This document shows, piece after piece, positions 10,666 to 18,567 of a DNA stretch of 64,000 nucleotides. The DNA is from JACVRW01 sp963739095 (lineage in GTDB: Bacteria; Actinomycetota; Thermoleophilia; Solirubrobacterales; Thermoleophilaceae). The stretch is from positions 186,001-250,000 of the forward strand of contig CAVTZF010000016.1 in assembly GCA_963739095.1 (NCBI GenBank), written 5' to 3'. Under the pieces are notes generated by a model. The model had not been told where the DNA came from. It made no database searches and saw only the letters and a program-made list of their open reading frames with translations. The position numbers and the translations under genes were made by a program. Numbering within the stretch: the stretch's first letter is position 1; every line of letters begins with the position of its first letter.

Positions 10666-11724
10666 CTAGGCCGGCTGCAGCTCGTACGCCTCGGCCAGCT
10701 CCGGATCCTTGCGAGCCAGCATCTCGGCGAGGTCGACCATCACCCTGCACTGCTTCCAGGTGGCGTCGTCCTGCATCTTGCCGTCGATCATGTGCACGCC
10801 GCGGCCGTCCGGGATGGCCTCGATGACGCGCTTGGCGAACTTGACCTCTTCGGGATCGGGCGAGAAGACCTTCTTTGCGATGTCGATCTGGGCGGGGTGG
10901 AGCGACCAGGCGCCGACGCAGCCGAGCAGGAAGGCGGCACGGAACTGCGTTTCGCAGCCCTCGACGTCGCGGATGTCCCCATAGGGTCCGTAGAAGGGCA
11001 GGATGCCGGCACCGGCGCAGGCGTCGACCATGCGCGCGATCGAGTAGTGCCAGGGATCCTGCTGGGCGCTGGCGCGAGCCGCGTCCGACCCGTCCTCGGG
11101 CGGGTCGGCAATCACGCGGTAGCCGGGGTGGCCGCCGCCGACGCGGGTCGTCTTCATGCGCCGGTTGGCGGCGAGGTCGGCGGGGCCGAAGCTCATGCCC
11201 TGCATGCGCGGGCTCGCGGTTGCGATCTCCTCGAGGTTGGTCACGCCCTGGGCGGTCTCGAGGATCGCGTGCACGAGCAGCGGCCTGTCGAGCCCCGCCT
11301 TGGCCTCGAGCTGGGCGAGCAGCCGGTCGACGTAGTGGATGTCCCAGGGGCCCTCGACCTTGGGCACCATCACGACCTCGAGCCGGTCGCCGATCTCGCT
11401 AACGATCCGGGTCAGGTCGTCGAGCACCCACGGGCTCTCGAGCGCGTTGACGCGGGTCCACAGCGCCGTCTCGCCGAGGTCCATCTCGCGGCCGACGCGA
11501 ATCAGGCCTTCCCGAGCGGCCTCCTTGCGCTCCACGGGAATCGCGTCCTCCAGGTTCCCGAGCAGGATGTCGACCTGGGGCGCGATCTCGGGTGCCTTGG
11601 CCACCATCTTCTCGTTCGAGAAGTCGAGGAAGTGGATCATCCGGGACGGCTTGACCGGGATCTCACGCAGCGGCTCTGGCGCGCCGATCGCGAGGGGCTT
11701 GAGAAAGTCTCTCGGGTTCCGCAT
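10666..11724 (-). CDS. mcl: L-malyl-CoA / beta-methylmalyl-CoA lyase (CitE family)
   Basis: The 352-residue protein is an HpcH/CitE-family lyase. It shows LGNLEDAIP near residue 60, MVPKVEGPWDIHYVD near 110, the catalytic/metal Glu in LVHAILETAQGV near 145, the metal Asp in GMSFGPADLAANRRMK near 172, and a C-terminal lid with GAWSLHPAQIDIAKKVF. Length and the FGPADLAA block fit malyl-CoA lyases, which interconvert malyl-CoA with acetyl-CoA plus glyoxylate and methylmalyl-CoA with propionyl-CoA plus glyoxylate. Start ATG 11724 (MRNPRDF) is the first with a plausible N-terminus. It is divergent from a MaoC hydratase across a 77-base gap with a palindrome. Ecm and Ccr about 40-45 kb away support an ethylmalonyl-CoA role. 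Confidence 0.85.
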   Translation of the reverse strand: MRNPRDFLKPLAIGAPEPLREIPVKPSRMIHFLDFSNEKMVAKAPEIAPQVDILLGNLEDAIPVERKEAAREGLIRVGREMDLGETALWTRVNALESPWVLDDLTRIVSEIGDRLEVVMVPKVEGPWDIHYVDRLLAQLEAKAGLDRPLLVHAILETAQGVTNLEEIATASPRMQGMSFGPADLAANRRMKTTRVGGGHPGYRVIADPPEDGSDAARASAQQDPWHYSIARMVDACAGAGILPFYGPYGDIRDVEGCETQFRAAFLLGCVGAWSLHPAQIDIAKKVFSPDPEEVKFAKRVIEAIPDGRGVHMIDGKMQDDATWKQCRVMVDLAEMLARKDPELAEAYELQPA

Positions 11725-11765
11725 TCGGCGACGGAATCTACCTGGCGATACGATTCCGCGTCCCA

Positions 11766-11781
11766 TTGACTGACCAGTCAA
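11766..11781. promoter_or_regulatory. Palindromic operator between mcl and the MaoC gene
   Basis: TTGACTG-AC-CAGTCAA is a perfect 7-base inverted repeat with a 2-base centre, placed in the short gap between the divergent lyase and hydratase genes. Its form (TGACTGA/C half-sites) resembles operators bound by TetR-family acyl-CoA regulators such as FadR. Each arm also contains TTGACT, a possible -35 element, so a bound protein could block both directions. The regulator is not in the window. Confidence 0.6.
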
Positions 11782-11801
11782 CCAACGCCAATGAGGACTC
11801 C

Positions 11802-12311
11802 ATGACTGTCGAGACGAACCAGGCCGAGCGCGAGGCCTCAGGCGCGCGGCCATACGGGCGCTACCTCGAGGACTTCGAGGTCGGCGCCGTGTACAAGCAC
11901 TGGCCCGCCAAGACGGTGACCGAGGCGGACGACCATCTCTTCTGCCTGCTCACGATGAACCACCACCCGCTGCACATCAACGACGTGTACGCAGCGGAGT
12001 CGCAGCAGGGCCGCAACGTGGTCGTCGGACCGCTCGTCTACTCACTCGCACTCGGCATGTCGGTCGCCGACGTCTCCGGCAAGGCGATCGCCAACCTGGC
12101 CACCGAGGAGCTCTCGCACCCGGCGCCGGTCTTCCACGGCGACACCCTCTTCGCCGAGTCGGAGGTGCTCGACGTGCGCCCGTCGCAGTCGAAGCCCGAC
12201 CGCGGCATCGTGAAGGTGCACACGCGCGTCTTCAAGCAGGACGGCACGCTCGTGGCCGAGTTCAAGCGCGCCGTGCTCGTGCCGCGGCGCACCGACGCGC
12301 AGATCGGGTAA
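11802..12311 (+). CDS. MaoC-family hydratase (mesaconyl-CoA hydratase-like)
   Basis: This 169-residue hot-dog protein has YGRYLEDFEVGAVYKHWP at its N-terminus and the hydratase motif region DDHLFCLLTMNHHPLHIND near residues 46-64, then a GPLVYSLALGMS helix. This two-part pattern resembles the N-terminal half of mesaconyl-CoA hydratase, which makes beta-methylmalyl-CoA for malyl-CoA lyase, the product of the divergent neighbour. ATG 11802 is preceded by a GAGGA Shine-Dalgarno sequence; the in-frame TTG at 11766 lies inside the palindrome and is less likely. Other MaoC enoyl-CoA hydratases cannot be excluded. Mesaconyl-CoA hydratases are often longer (about 340 residues), so this single-domain form may work as a dimer. 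Confidence 0.75.
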   Translation: MTVETNQAEREASGARPYGRYLEDFEVGAVYKHWPAKTVTEADDHLFCLLTMNHHPLHINDVYAAESQQGRNVVVGPLVYSLALGMSVADVSGKAIANLATEELSHPAPVFHGDTLFAESEVLDVRPSQSKPDRGIVKVHTRVFKQDGTLVAEFKRAVLVPRRTDAQIG

Positions 12312-12331
12312 CGCGCTCCCGGGCCCGGCGC

Positions 12332-13540
12332 TCAGGCAGGTGGTCGCGCGTCTTGGTGGCCCGGTACCCGGCGGTATCGCTGGACGGCATCGTCCACGGC
12401 ACGGGGGTCGGACCCGATATGGAAGCCGCTGAGACCCCGGAGTGCCCGCGGAACGAGGCACTGGCGGATCCGCTCGCTCCTGCCAGCCGGCACCAGCGCG
12501 TCGATGGGACGCAGGCTGTGCTCCGCGTCGACGGCGCGGGCGAGGCCGAAGGGGCCGAGTGGGGAGAGGAGACGAGTGCGTACCGAGCTCGCGCCTGGCC
12601 GAGCATCTGAGATCAGCACGACGTCGAGGCCGCAGGTCGCGGCCCGCTCGAGCCAACGCGCCGCCCGCTCGGCCCGCGCCGCCCCGTGCGCGACAGCGAC
12701 AACGCGGGCGGAGCCGCCCCGGTCGGCGGCGCCGGCCGTGCTGAAGTGCCCGGTCAAGGAGGCAGGCTCGCCCACGGAGCCGCGACGGCCAAGGGCGAGC
12801 ATCCACACGAGCGCATCGGAGACCGCTGCGAGGGCCAGGTAGACCATGCCGCGCCACCCGTCTTGCCAGCCTCCCCCGACGGTGAGCCGGTATAGGAACT
12901 TGGCCGGCGGGCGTACGAGCGCTCCAGTCATGTAGGCAACCGCGCCGCTCTGCGGGTCGAGCTGGGCGGCCTCGCCGCTTGCGTACGACCAGGCGTCTCG
13001 AAGCGCCTCCCCGAGCGAACCTGCCAGCTCATGCTGGAGGTCGTCCTCGAAGACGGCGGCCGGGCCTCTAGGCCAAAGACCCTCGTGGACGACGCGACCC
13101 GTATCGTGCCGGTAGGCACCGCGTCGGAACAGCCGGTGGCGGTAGTCCGGGTACTTGGCCGACGGGCCGAGACGTTTCCCGAGGTAGCGATGGCGGATCG
13201 GCAGCCCCCCGATGTCGATCCCCGCTGGGGGGCTTTCGAGGAACCGCTCGATCTCCCGCGCGAGCTCCGGGCTCACGCGTTCGTCCGCGTCGACTTCGAG
13301 AACCCAGTCGCCATTGGCGTTGTCTAGCGCGACGTTGCGCTGGGCCGCGAACCCCAGCCACGGCTGACGGATCACTATCGCGCCCGCCCCGGTCGCGATG
13401 TCGACCGTCGAGTCCTGTGAGCATCCGTCGACCAGCACTATCTCGTCGCAGAACGCCAGGCTGGCGAGGCAGGCAGGCAGCCGCTCCTCCTCGTCCGCGG
13501 CGATTACACAAGCCGAGATCGTCGCGCGCGCCCCGGTCAC
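12332..13540 (-). CDS. Family 2 glycosyltransferase with a C-terminal extension
   Basis: The protein is 402 residues. The first 240 form a GT-A glycosyltransferase: ISACVIAADEEERLP near 8-22, CDEIVLVDGCSQDST near 31-45, and a DxD-like VDADERVSP near 83, followed by an amphipathic segment (residues about 215-250) typical of WaaE/KdtX-type family 2 enzymes. The last 120 residues are a separate Arg/Ala-rich region that I do not recognise. It should add a sugar to a lipid-linked precursor at the cytoplasmic face. It opens the polysaccharide cluster and is divergent from the DegT aminotransferase with a 51-base gap. Confidence 0.8.
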   Translation of the reverse strand: MTGARATISACVIAADEEERLPACLASLAFCDEIVLVDGCSQDSTVDIATGAGAIVIRQPWLGFAAQRNVALDNANGDWVLEVDADERVSPELAREIERFLESPPAGIDIGGLPIRHRYLGKRLGPSAKYPDYRHRLFRRGAYRHDTGRVVHEGLWPRGPAAVFEDDLQHELAGSLGEALRDAWSYASGEAAQLDPQSGAVAYMTGALVRPPAKFLYRLTVGGGWQDGWRGMVYLALAAVSDALVWMLALGRRGSVGEPASLTGHFSTAGAADRGGSARVVAVAHGAARAERAARWLERAATCGLDVVLISDARPGASSVRTRLLSPLGPFGLARAVDAEHSLRPIDALVPAGRSERIRQCLVPRALRGLSGFHIGSDPRAVDDAVQRYRRVPGHQDARPPA

Positions 13541-13591
13541 GCCGGCGAAGCTAGCAGCGCCTGTCGGCGTCGCGTGCTAGATCACTGTGTC

Positions 13592-14761
13592 ATGACGCCT
13601 GACCAGACGGCACTCGATCGCATACCTGTCTTCGACGTTCGGCTCGAGCAGCATCATCTCGATGCGGTTGCGGACACACTGCGCTCGGGATGGCTAACCA
13701 TGGGGCCGCGCACGCAGACCTTCGAGGAGGAGTTCGCCGAGCACCTCGGGGTAACTCATGCGGTGGCACTGAGCAGCTGCACGGCCGCGCTTCACCTCGC
13801 CTACCTCGCAGCCAATGTGGGTCCCGGGGATGAGGTCATCGTCCCCGGCATCACTTTCGTCGCGTCGGCTGCCGCGGTGCGCTACTGCGGCGGGACCCCG
13901 GTGCTGGCCGAGGTGCTCGGGCAGCACGACATCTCACTCGATCCCGAGGACGCCCGTCGCCGAATCACACCTCGCACGAAGGCCGTCTGCGCCGTTCACT
14001 ACGCGGGGTACGCGGCGCCGATGAAGAGACTGCGGGCCCTTTGCGAGGAGCACGGGCTGGCGCTGATCGAGGACGCAGCTCACAGCCCGCACGCGCTCGA
14101 TGTCGGCGATGGCGAACCCCTCGGAACGTTAGGTCTCGCGGGGGCGTTCAGCTTCTTCTCGAACAAGATCATTTCGTGCGGGGAGGGTGGGCTCCTGGCG
14201 ACGCGGGACGCCACGGTCGCGGAGCTCGCGCGCAGCCGTCGTTCGCACGCGATGACTTCCGGAACGTGGGATCGCCACCGAGGACATGCGCGCAGCTATG
14301 ACGTCATGGCGGTCGGCTACAACTACCGCATAGACGAGCCGCGCGCGGCTCTTCTATCCGCGCGACTACCTGGTTTGAGGGCCGATGTCGAAGAGCGCCG
14401 CCGCCTGACGCATCTCTATCGCGCGGGCCTTGCAGACGTGCACGGGGTGTCCGTGCCCTATACGCCCGACCAGGTGGACTGCAGCTCCTGTTACATCATG
14501 CCCGTCCTGCTCGACGATCCCGCGCTCCGAGATCCGGTGCGCGGAGCGCTCGATCGTCGCGGGGTCCAGACCACAGTGCTCTACCCGTCCATCAACGAGT
14601 TCAGCGCATATGCTGGCCTAGCTGGATCCGGCCCGCTGCCGCGTTGCGAGTTGGTTGCACACAGCCAACTCACGCTGCCTCTCTATCCGCATCTCGGTGA
14701 GGAGCGGCTAGAGCGGGTGGTGGCGGCCGTGAGCGAGGCCATCGACGAAGTGCGTGCCTGA
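13592..14761 (+). CDS. DegT/DnrJ/EryC1-type sugar aminotransferase
   Basis: The 389-residue PLP enzyme (ATG 13592) shows the sugar-aminotransferase blocks: IPVFDVRLEQHHLDAVADTL at the N-terminus, EVIVPGITFVASAAA near 85, LIEDAAHSPHA near 157, the cofactor lysine in FSFFSNKIISCGEGG near 192, and GYNYRIDEPRAALL near 245. It should transaminate a nucleotide-keto-sugar to an amino sugar for the polysaccharide. No dehydratase for the same sugar is obvious nearby, so the keto-sugar may come from elsewhere. It converges with the nucleotidyltransferase on the other strand with no intergenic gap. Confidence 0.88.
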   Translation: MTPDQTALDRIPVFDVRLEQHHLDAVADTLRSGWLTMGPRTQTFEEEFAEHLGVTHAVALSSCTAALHLAYLAANVGPGDEVIVPGITFVASAAAVRYCGGTPVLAEVLGQHDISLDPEDARRRITPRTKAVCAVHYAGYAAPMKRLRALCEEHGLALIEDAAHSPHALDVGDGEPLGTLGLAGAFSFFSNKIISCGEGGLLATRDATVAELARSRRSHAMTSGTWDRHRGHARSYDVMAVGYNYRIDEPRAALLSARLPGLRADVEERRRLTHLYRAGLADVHGVSVPYTPDQVDCSSCYIMPVLLDDPALRDPVRGALDRRGVQTTVLYPSINEFSAYAGLAGSGPLPRCELVAHSQLTLPLYPHLGEERLERVVAAVSEAIDEVRA

Positions 14762-14762
14762 G

Positions 14763-15476
14763 CTAGCGCCGGCTCCTCAGGAAACGCTCGGGGGCGTCAC
14801 CGATGCTCGCGACGGCGCGGTCGTGCTCGCCCGGGGTGCCGATGTCGAACCAGGTTCCCTGAAACTCGTGCGTTCGTACCTCTTCACCGGCTGCCAGGAG
14901 CGCTTTGACGACATCCGGAAAATCGAACCGTCCGGGTGGGATGTAGTCGAGGACCCGCGGGCTGTAGACGTAGACGCCCATGCTCACCTCGTACTGCATC
15001 GTCGGCTTCTCGATGTAGTCACTGACTTGCCCGTTCTGGTGCTCGATCACTCCGAGCGAAACCTGGTGGTCGCGCTGGTAAGTCGCGATGGTGAGCGCCG
15101 CTTCGGTTCGCACGTGGTCGCGCATCAGCTCGCTGTACGAGAGGTCCGTGAGGACATCGCCGTTCATCGTCAGGAACGGCTCGTCGAGGTCATCGATCTG
15201 GTGAAGCGCTCCGGCTGTGCCGAGCGGCTCGTCCTCCCAGTGGTACGCCAGCGTCAGCTCGTCCGGAACGTTGGCCTTCTCGGCGAAGTAGGTCTGTATC
15301 AAGCTGCCGAGATGACCGACACACAGGTCGACGTGGCGAAATCCCTCAGAGGCGAGCTGGCGCAGGATCAGCTCCAGGATCGGCCGCTCGCCGACCGGCA
15401 CAAGCGGCTTCGGCAGCACAAGGGTGTAGGGCCTGAGTCGCGACCCCTTGCCTCCGGCGAGAATGACGGCGCGCAT
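14763..15476 (-). CDS. Sugar-nucleotidyltransferase (mannose-1-P guanylyltransferase-like)
   Basis: The 237-residue protein starts at MRAVILAGGKGSRLRPYT, the nucleotide-binding signature of sugar-1-phosphate nucleotidyltransferases, followed by PKPLVPVGERPILE and the metal/sugar-binding LTMNGDVLTDL near 103. The ending GTWFDIGTPGEH is typical. At about 237 residues it lacks the left-handed helix domain of longer enzymes. It should make an NDP-sugar (GDP-mannose or NDP-heptose/glucose) for the cluster. ATG 15476 was chosen because the signature begins there; the frame continues upstream without conserved residues. Confidence 0.85.
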   Translation of the reverse strand: MRAVILAGGKGSRLRPYTLVLPKPLVPVGERPILELILRQLASEGFRHVDLCVGHLGSLIQTYFAEKANVPDELTLAYHWEDEPLGTAGALHQIDDLDEPFLTMNGDVLTDLSYSELMRDHVRTEAALTIATYQRDHQVSLGVIEHQNGQVSDYIEKPTMQYEVSMGVYVYSPRVLDYIPPGRFDFPDVVKALLAAGEEVRTHEFQGTWFDIGTPGEHDRAVASIGDAPERFLRSRR

Positions 15477-15486
15477 GTCTTGGCCT

Positions 15487-16311
15487 CTATCGACGGCGCT
15501 TGGAGAGGCTTGAGCCTTCCACATCCCGCGGACTCAACAGCGCGCGCACACGCCGACGGATGCCGCGCGGCTGCGACCCTGCCGGCGGCGCAGGAAGAGG
15601 CGCTCCTGCGAGGATCGCCGAAGGCGCGTCGGTGACCATCCATTCCGCGCGCGCGGGATCCACGGCGGCGGCGGCGGCAAGGCCTTCGGCCAGACCGGTG
15701 CGAACGACGGTCTCGGCGCCGTGCATGTCGCTCGCGATTACGTGGGCTTTCCCTTCGGACAGCGCCGCGACCGCGAATCGCCGCGAGCGCGACGTTCGCG
15801 GCCTCGCCAGCGAGCCGGCGGTGATCTGGACAAGGATCCCCTGATCCACGAGTCGCCCCAGCCGCCCGGGGTCACCCTGCATGGTGGGGTTGCGTTCGGG
15901 ATGGGCCAGCAGCAGCCGGAATCCCTTGGATCGAAGTGTCCACAGCATGTCCTCGAAGTGATGCGGTAGGCCGCCGTAGGGGGTCTCGACGAGCAGATCC
16001 TTGCCGGACTGGCCGTAGCTCACCGTCCGTAACGTCTCGGCCGACGCGCGCTGGGCCCATACGATATCCAGCTCACCACCGGTGACGAGCTCGAGCCCAC
16101 AGAACTCGTCGGCGAGGCGCAGCGCAAGCTGATCGCGGCGATCGGACAGCTCGCCGGGGACGACCGCGGGATGATCATCCCGGAGATGAGGGGTCAGTGC
16201 GAGCGTGCGTATCCCTTCACGTTCGGCCGCTCGGGCGAGGGCCACGCTCTCCTCCATATCGCCAGGACCATCGTCAATTCCCGGCAGGAGGTGCGCATGC
16301 AGGTCGATCAC
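15487..16311 (-). CDS. PHP-family phosphatase, CpsB/YwqE-like
   Basis: The 274-residue protein begins MIDLHAHLLPGIDDGPGDMEES, the first metal-binding motif of CpsB-type tyrosine phosphatases. It continues with LALTPHLRDDH near 37, an ELDI metal ligand near 80, LLLAHPERNPT near 132 and ASDMHG near 193. CpsB enzymes are Mn-dependent phosphatases that dephosphorylate the tyrosine kinase controlling chain length; the cluster encodes such a kinase at 21360-22922. The last 45 residues are basic and low-complexity. It lies ten bases upstream of the nucleotidyltransferase gene and is probably in one operon with it. Confidence 0.85.
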   Translation of the reverse strand: MIDLHAHLLPGIDDGPGDMEESVALARAAEREGIRTLALTPHLRDDHPAVVPGELSDRRDQLALRLADEFCGLELVTGGELDIVWAQRASAETLRTVSYGQSGKDLLVETPYGGLPHHFEDMLWTLRSKGFRLLLAHPERNPTMQGDPGRLGRLVDQGILVQITAGSLARPRTSRSRRFAVAALSEGKAHVIASDMHGAETVVRTGLAEGLAAAAAVDPARAEWMVTDAPSAILAGAPLPAPPAGSQPRGIRRRVRALLSPRDVEGSSLSKRRR

Positions 16312-16336
16312 AGGCCCATCGTATTGTTCTCGCGCA

Positions 16337-17359
16337 GTGCCTCCTCACCGCTCAACGGGCGCTCGGTCGGAGGAGGAGCGCACCTCCCGCCTGCTGCTCT
16401 CCGGCCTGCCTGTCGACGGGCGGGCGCTAGCACTGCCCGAAGTCAGACGCGTCGCCCGAGCTACCACCGTGCCTCCGGGTGCGGTCCGGGTCTGGCAGCG
16501 ACTGATGATTCGCCGCGGGAGGCTTTCGCCCGCTCACGCTTGGCTGCCGCTGGTGGCCGCTGCCCGGCGGGCCGCCGACACCGGCGCATCCGGCGCGCCG
16601 CCGCGAGTCCTTCTACGTGTGGACGAGTTCCCGCACGCGCGAGCGCTCGACGGGCCCCGCTACGGACTCGAGGTCTTCGAGCGCTTCCATGCCGTCCTTG
16701 CAGAGGCCGGGGTGCCGTACCTGCTCGCGGCGCTTCCACGGCCATCGGAGGATTACCTGGACCCAAACGCCACAGGGGGCCGCTCGCTCACCGACGCTGA
16801 GCGAGCCGTGCTGGAACGCGTGCGCGGGGAGGGCGTGGTGCTTGGGTTGCATGGACTCGACCACCGCACTCGCCACGCTTCATCACGCCGCCACTCCGAG
16901 CTGTCCGGCCTGAGCCCGGATGAGCTGAACCGGCTGCTCGACGAGGCCCTGGAGCATCTTGGGGCCGCCGCGGGCGAGCCGCGGGTGTTTGTGCCGCCGT
17001 TCAACCGCTTCGACGCCGGCCAGTGGCCGGTGCTGGCACGCCGCTTCGACGTGGTGTGCGGGGGCCCCGAGAGCGTGGCCACGATGGGCTGGCAGGGCGC
17101 TCCCGTCTGGCGCGGAGACGCCGTGTGGCTGCCCTCCTATCCGCCCTTCTACGGCCGCGCACGGGAGATACGACCGGCGCTCGAGGAGGTATACGGCGTC
17201 AGTGCGGGCGCGTGGCTACCGATCGTCATCCACTTCGGATGGGAGGTGGATGACGGGCTCGAGCAGCTCAGTCGGCTCGCGAACGCGCTGCGCGGCTCGG
17301 CCGTCTCTTGGGAAACATTCCTCCAGTCCGCCGCCTCGAGCGCGAGGGACGATCAATGA
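16337..17359 (+). CDS. Polysaccharide deacetylase-like protein (DUF2334 type)
   Basis: The product is about 340 residues if translation begins at GTG 16337, 25 bases from the divergent phosphatase gene. The core shows LLRVDEFPHA near residue 95, GVVLGLHGLDHRTRHA near 173, FVPPFNRFDAGQWPVL near 215 and IVIHFGWEVDDG near 298, resembling the NodB-homology metal-binding blocks (an Asp, an HxxxH-like pair and a late His). It may remove acetyl groups from a glycan or sugar-lipid. No signal peptide is visible, so a cytoplasmic or lipid-linked substrate is likely. It overlaps the next glycosyltransferase by ATGA. Confidence 0.68.
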   Translation: MPPHRSTGARSEEERTSRLLLSGLPVDGRALALPEVRRVARATTVPPGAVRVWQRLMIRRGRLSPAHAWLPLVAAARRAADTGASGAPPRVLLRVDEFPHARALDGPRYGLEVFERFHAVLAEAGVPYLLAALPRPSEDYLDPNATGGRSLTDAERAVLERVRGEGVVLGLHGLDHRTRHASSRRHSELSGLSPDELNRLLDEALEHLGAAAGEPRVFVPPFNRFDAGQWPVLARRFDVVCGGPESVATMGWQGAPVWRGDAVWLPSYPPFYGRAREIRPALEEVYGVSAGAWLPIVIHFGWEVDDGLEQLSRLANALRGSAVSWETFLQSAASSARDDQ

Positions 17360-18555
17360 GCAGGGAAGCGGGACTCACGGGCCACAGCATCGTCTGCATC
17401 GGCACGGCCGACTGGGCGTCATCGCTGTGGACGAATCAGCAGCACCTCATGTCCCGTCTGGCTCGCGACAACCGAGTGGTATTCACGGAGTCGCAGGGAC
17501 TGCGCCGGCCGACGCTCGCCGGAAGGGACCTGAGCCGGATCGCCCGGCGAGTCGCATCGGGGCTACGGCCGGCGCGGCTGATGGACGGCGTGTGGGTCGT
17601 CTCGCCTCTCGTGCTTCCCGCCCACGGCTCGCGGTTCGTGCGATGGACAAACCTCGCCGTCCTCAGCTACCTGATCCGCCGCGCCATGCGCCGTGGACGC
17701 CTGGAGCATCCGATCCTGTGGGCGTACAACCCGCATGCCCACGGGCTCATCGGTTCGTTGGGGGAGACGCTCGTCGTATACCACTGCGTCGACGACATAG
17801 CTGCCCAGGAGGGCATCGACACTGCGAGCTTTGTTAGGGCCGAGACGGCAATGGCGACCCACGCAGACCTCGTGATTGTCTCGGCGCGTCCGTTGGTTGA
17901 GCACGTGCGGCGGCGGGGCGCGCGGAATGTCGTACTGCTTCCGAACGTGGCCGATGTGGCTCACTTCCGCGGCGCCCGCGACCTGGATGATCCGCCCGTG
18001 CTGGCCGGCCTGGCGCGACCACGGCTGATCTTCGCCGGCGCCGTGGTGCCCAAGAAGCTCGACCTCGCCCTGCTGGCCGCGCTGGCCCGGCGGCGCCCCG
18101 ACTGGTCGCTGGTCTTGATCGGGCCGGTGGGCGAGGGGGACCCACGCGGCGACCTGTCGGACTTGAGCGAGATCCCGAATGTTCACCTCGTCGGCGCGAA
18201 ATCGTTCAGCGAGCTGCCCGCGTGGATCGGGGCGGGGGAGGTGGGCCTGATCCCGTACGCCGCCAACCCGTACACGGCTGCCGTCTTTCCGATGAAGGTG
18301 TACGAGTACCTGGCGGCCGAGCTCCCGGTCGTGAGCACGCCCTTGCCCTCCCTGCGCGGGATCGAGGGCGTTGCCTTCGCCGACACGCCGGCCGAATTCG
18401 AGCGAGCGGTGGAGCGCGTGCTGCGGACCGAGTCGCCGGAGCGACGCGCCGAGCGGCTTGCCCTGGCGGAGACCCATTCATGGGAGCGTCGCGTCCAGGA
18501 GATCGGTCGGCTGGTGAAGGCAGCGGAGGCCGGCCACCTGGAGCGCTCCCACTAG
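17356..18555 (+). CDS. Family 4 glycosyltransferase (GT-B fold)
   Basis: The 399-residue protein starts at ATG 17356, overlapping the deacetylase stop. The N-terminal half has GTADWASSLWTNQQHLMSRL and a YHCVDDIAAQEG block near 145; the C-terminal half has RLIFAGAVVPKKLDL near 215, LIPYAANPYTAAVFPMKVYEYLAAELPVV near 297-325 with the donor-binding Glu, and a closing helix. This pattern is that of cytoplasmic GT4-like enzymes acting on an undecaprenyl-linked oligosaccharide. The TAG stop is part of a TAGCAT box placed before the polymerase gene. Confidence 0.85.
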   Translation: MSREAGLTGHSIVCIGTADWASSLWTNQQHLMSRLARDNRVVFTESQGLRRPTLAGRDLSRIARRVASGLRPARLMDGVWVVSPLVLPAHGSRFVRWTNLAVLSYLIRRAMRRGRLEHPILWAYNPHAHGLIGSLGETLVVYHCVDDIAAQEGIDTASFVRAETAMATHADLVIVSARPLVEHVRRRGARNVVLLPNVADVAHFRGARDLDDPPVLAGLARPRLIFAGAVVPKKLDLALLAALARRRPDWSLVLIGPVGEGDPRGDLSDLSEIPNVHLVGAKSFSELPAWIGAGEVGLIPYAANPYTAAVFPMKVYEYLAAELPVVSTPLPSLRGIEGVAFADTPAEFERAVERVLRTESPERRAERLALAETHSWERRVQEIGRLVKAAEAGHLERSH

Positions 18556-18567
18556 CATCCGGCCGCG

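Noticed and set aside
9739..11769. A 676-residue plus-strand frame across the DMT and mcl genes
   Set aside because: It is antisense to two genes with clear family motifs; composition is Arg/His/Asp-rich shadow type.
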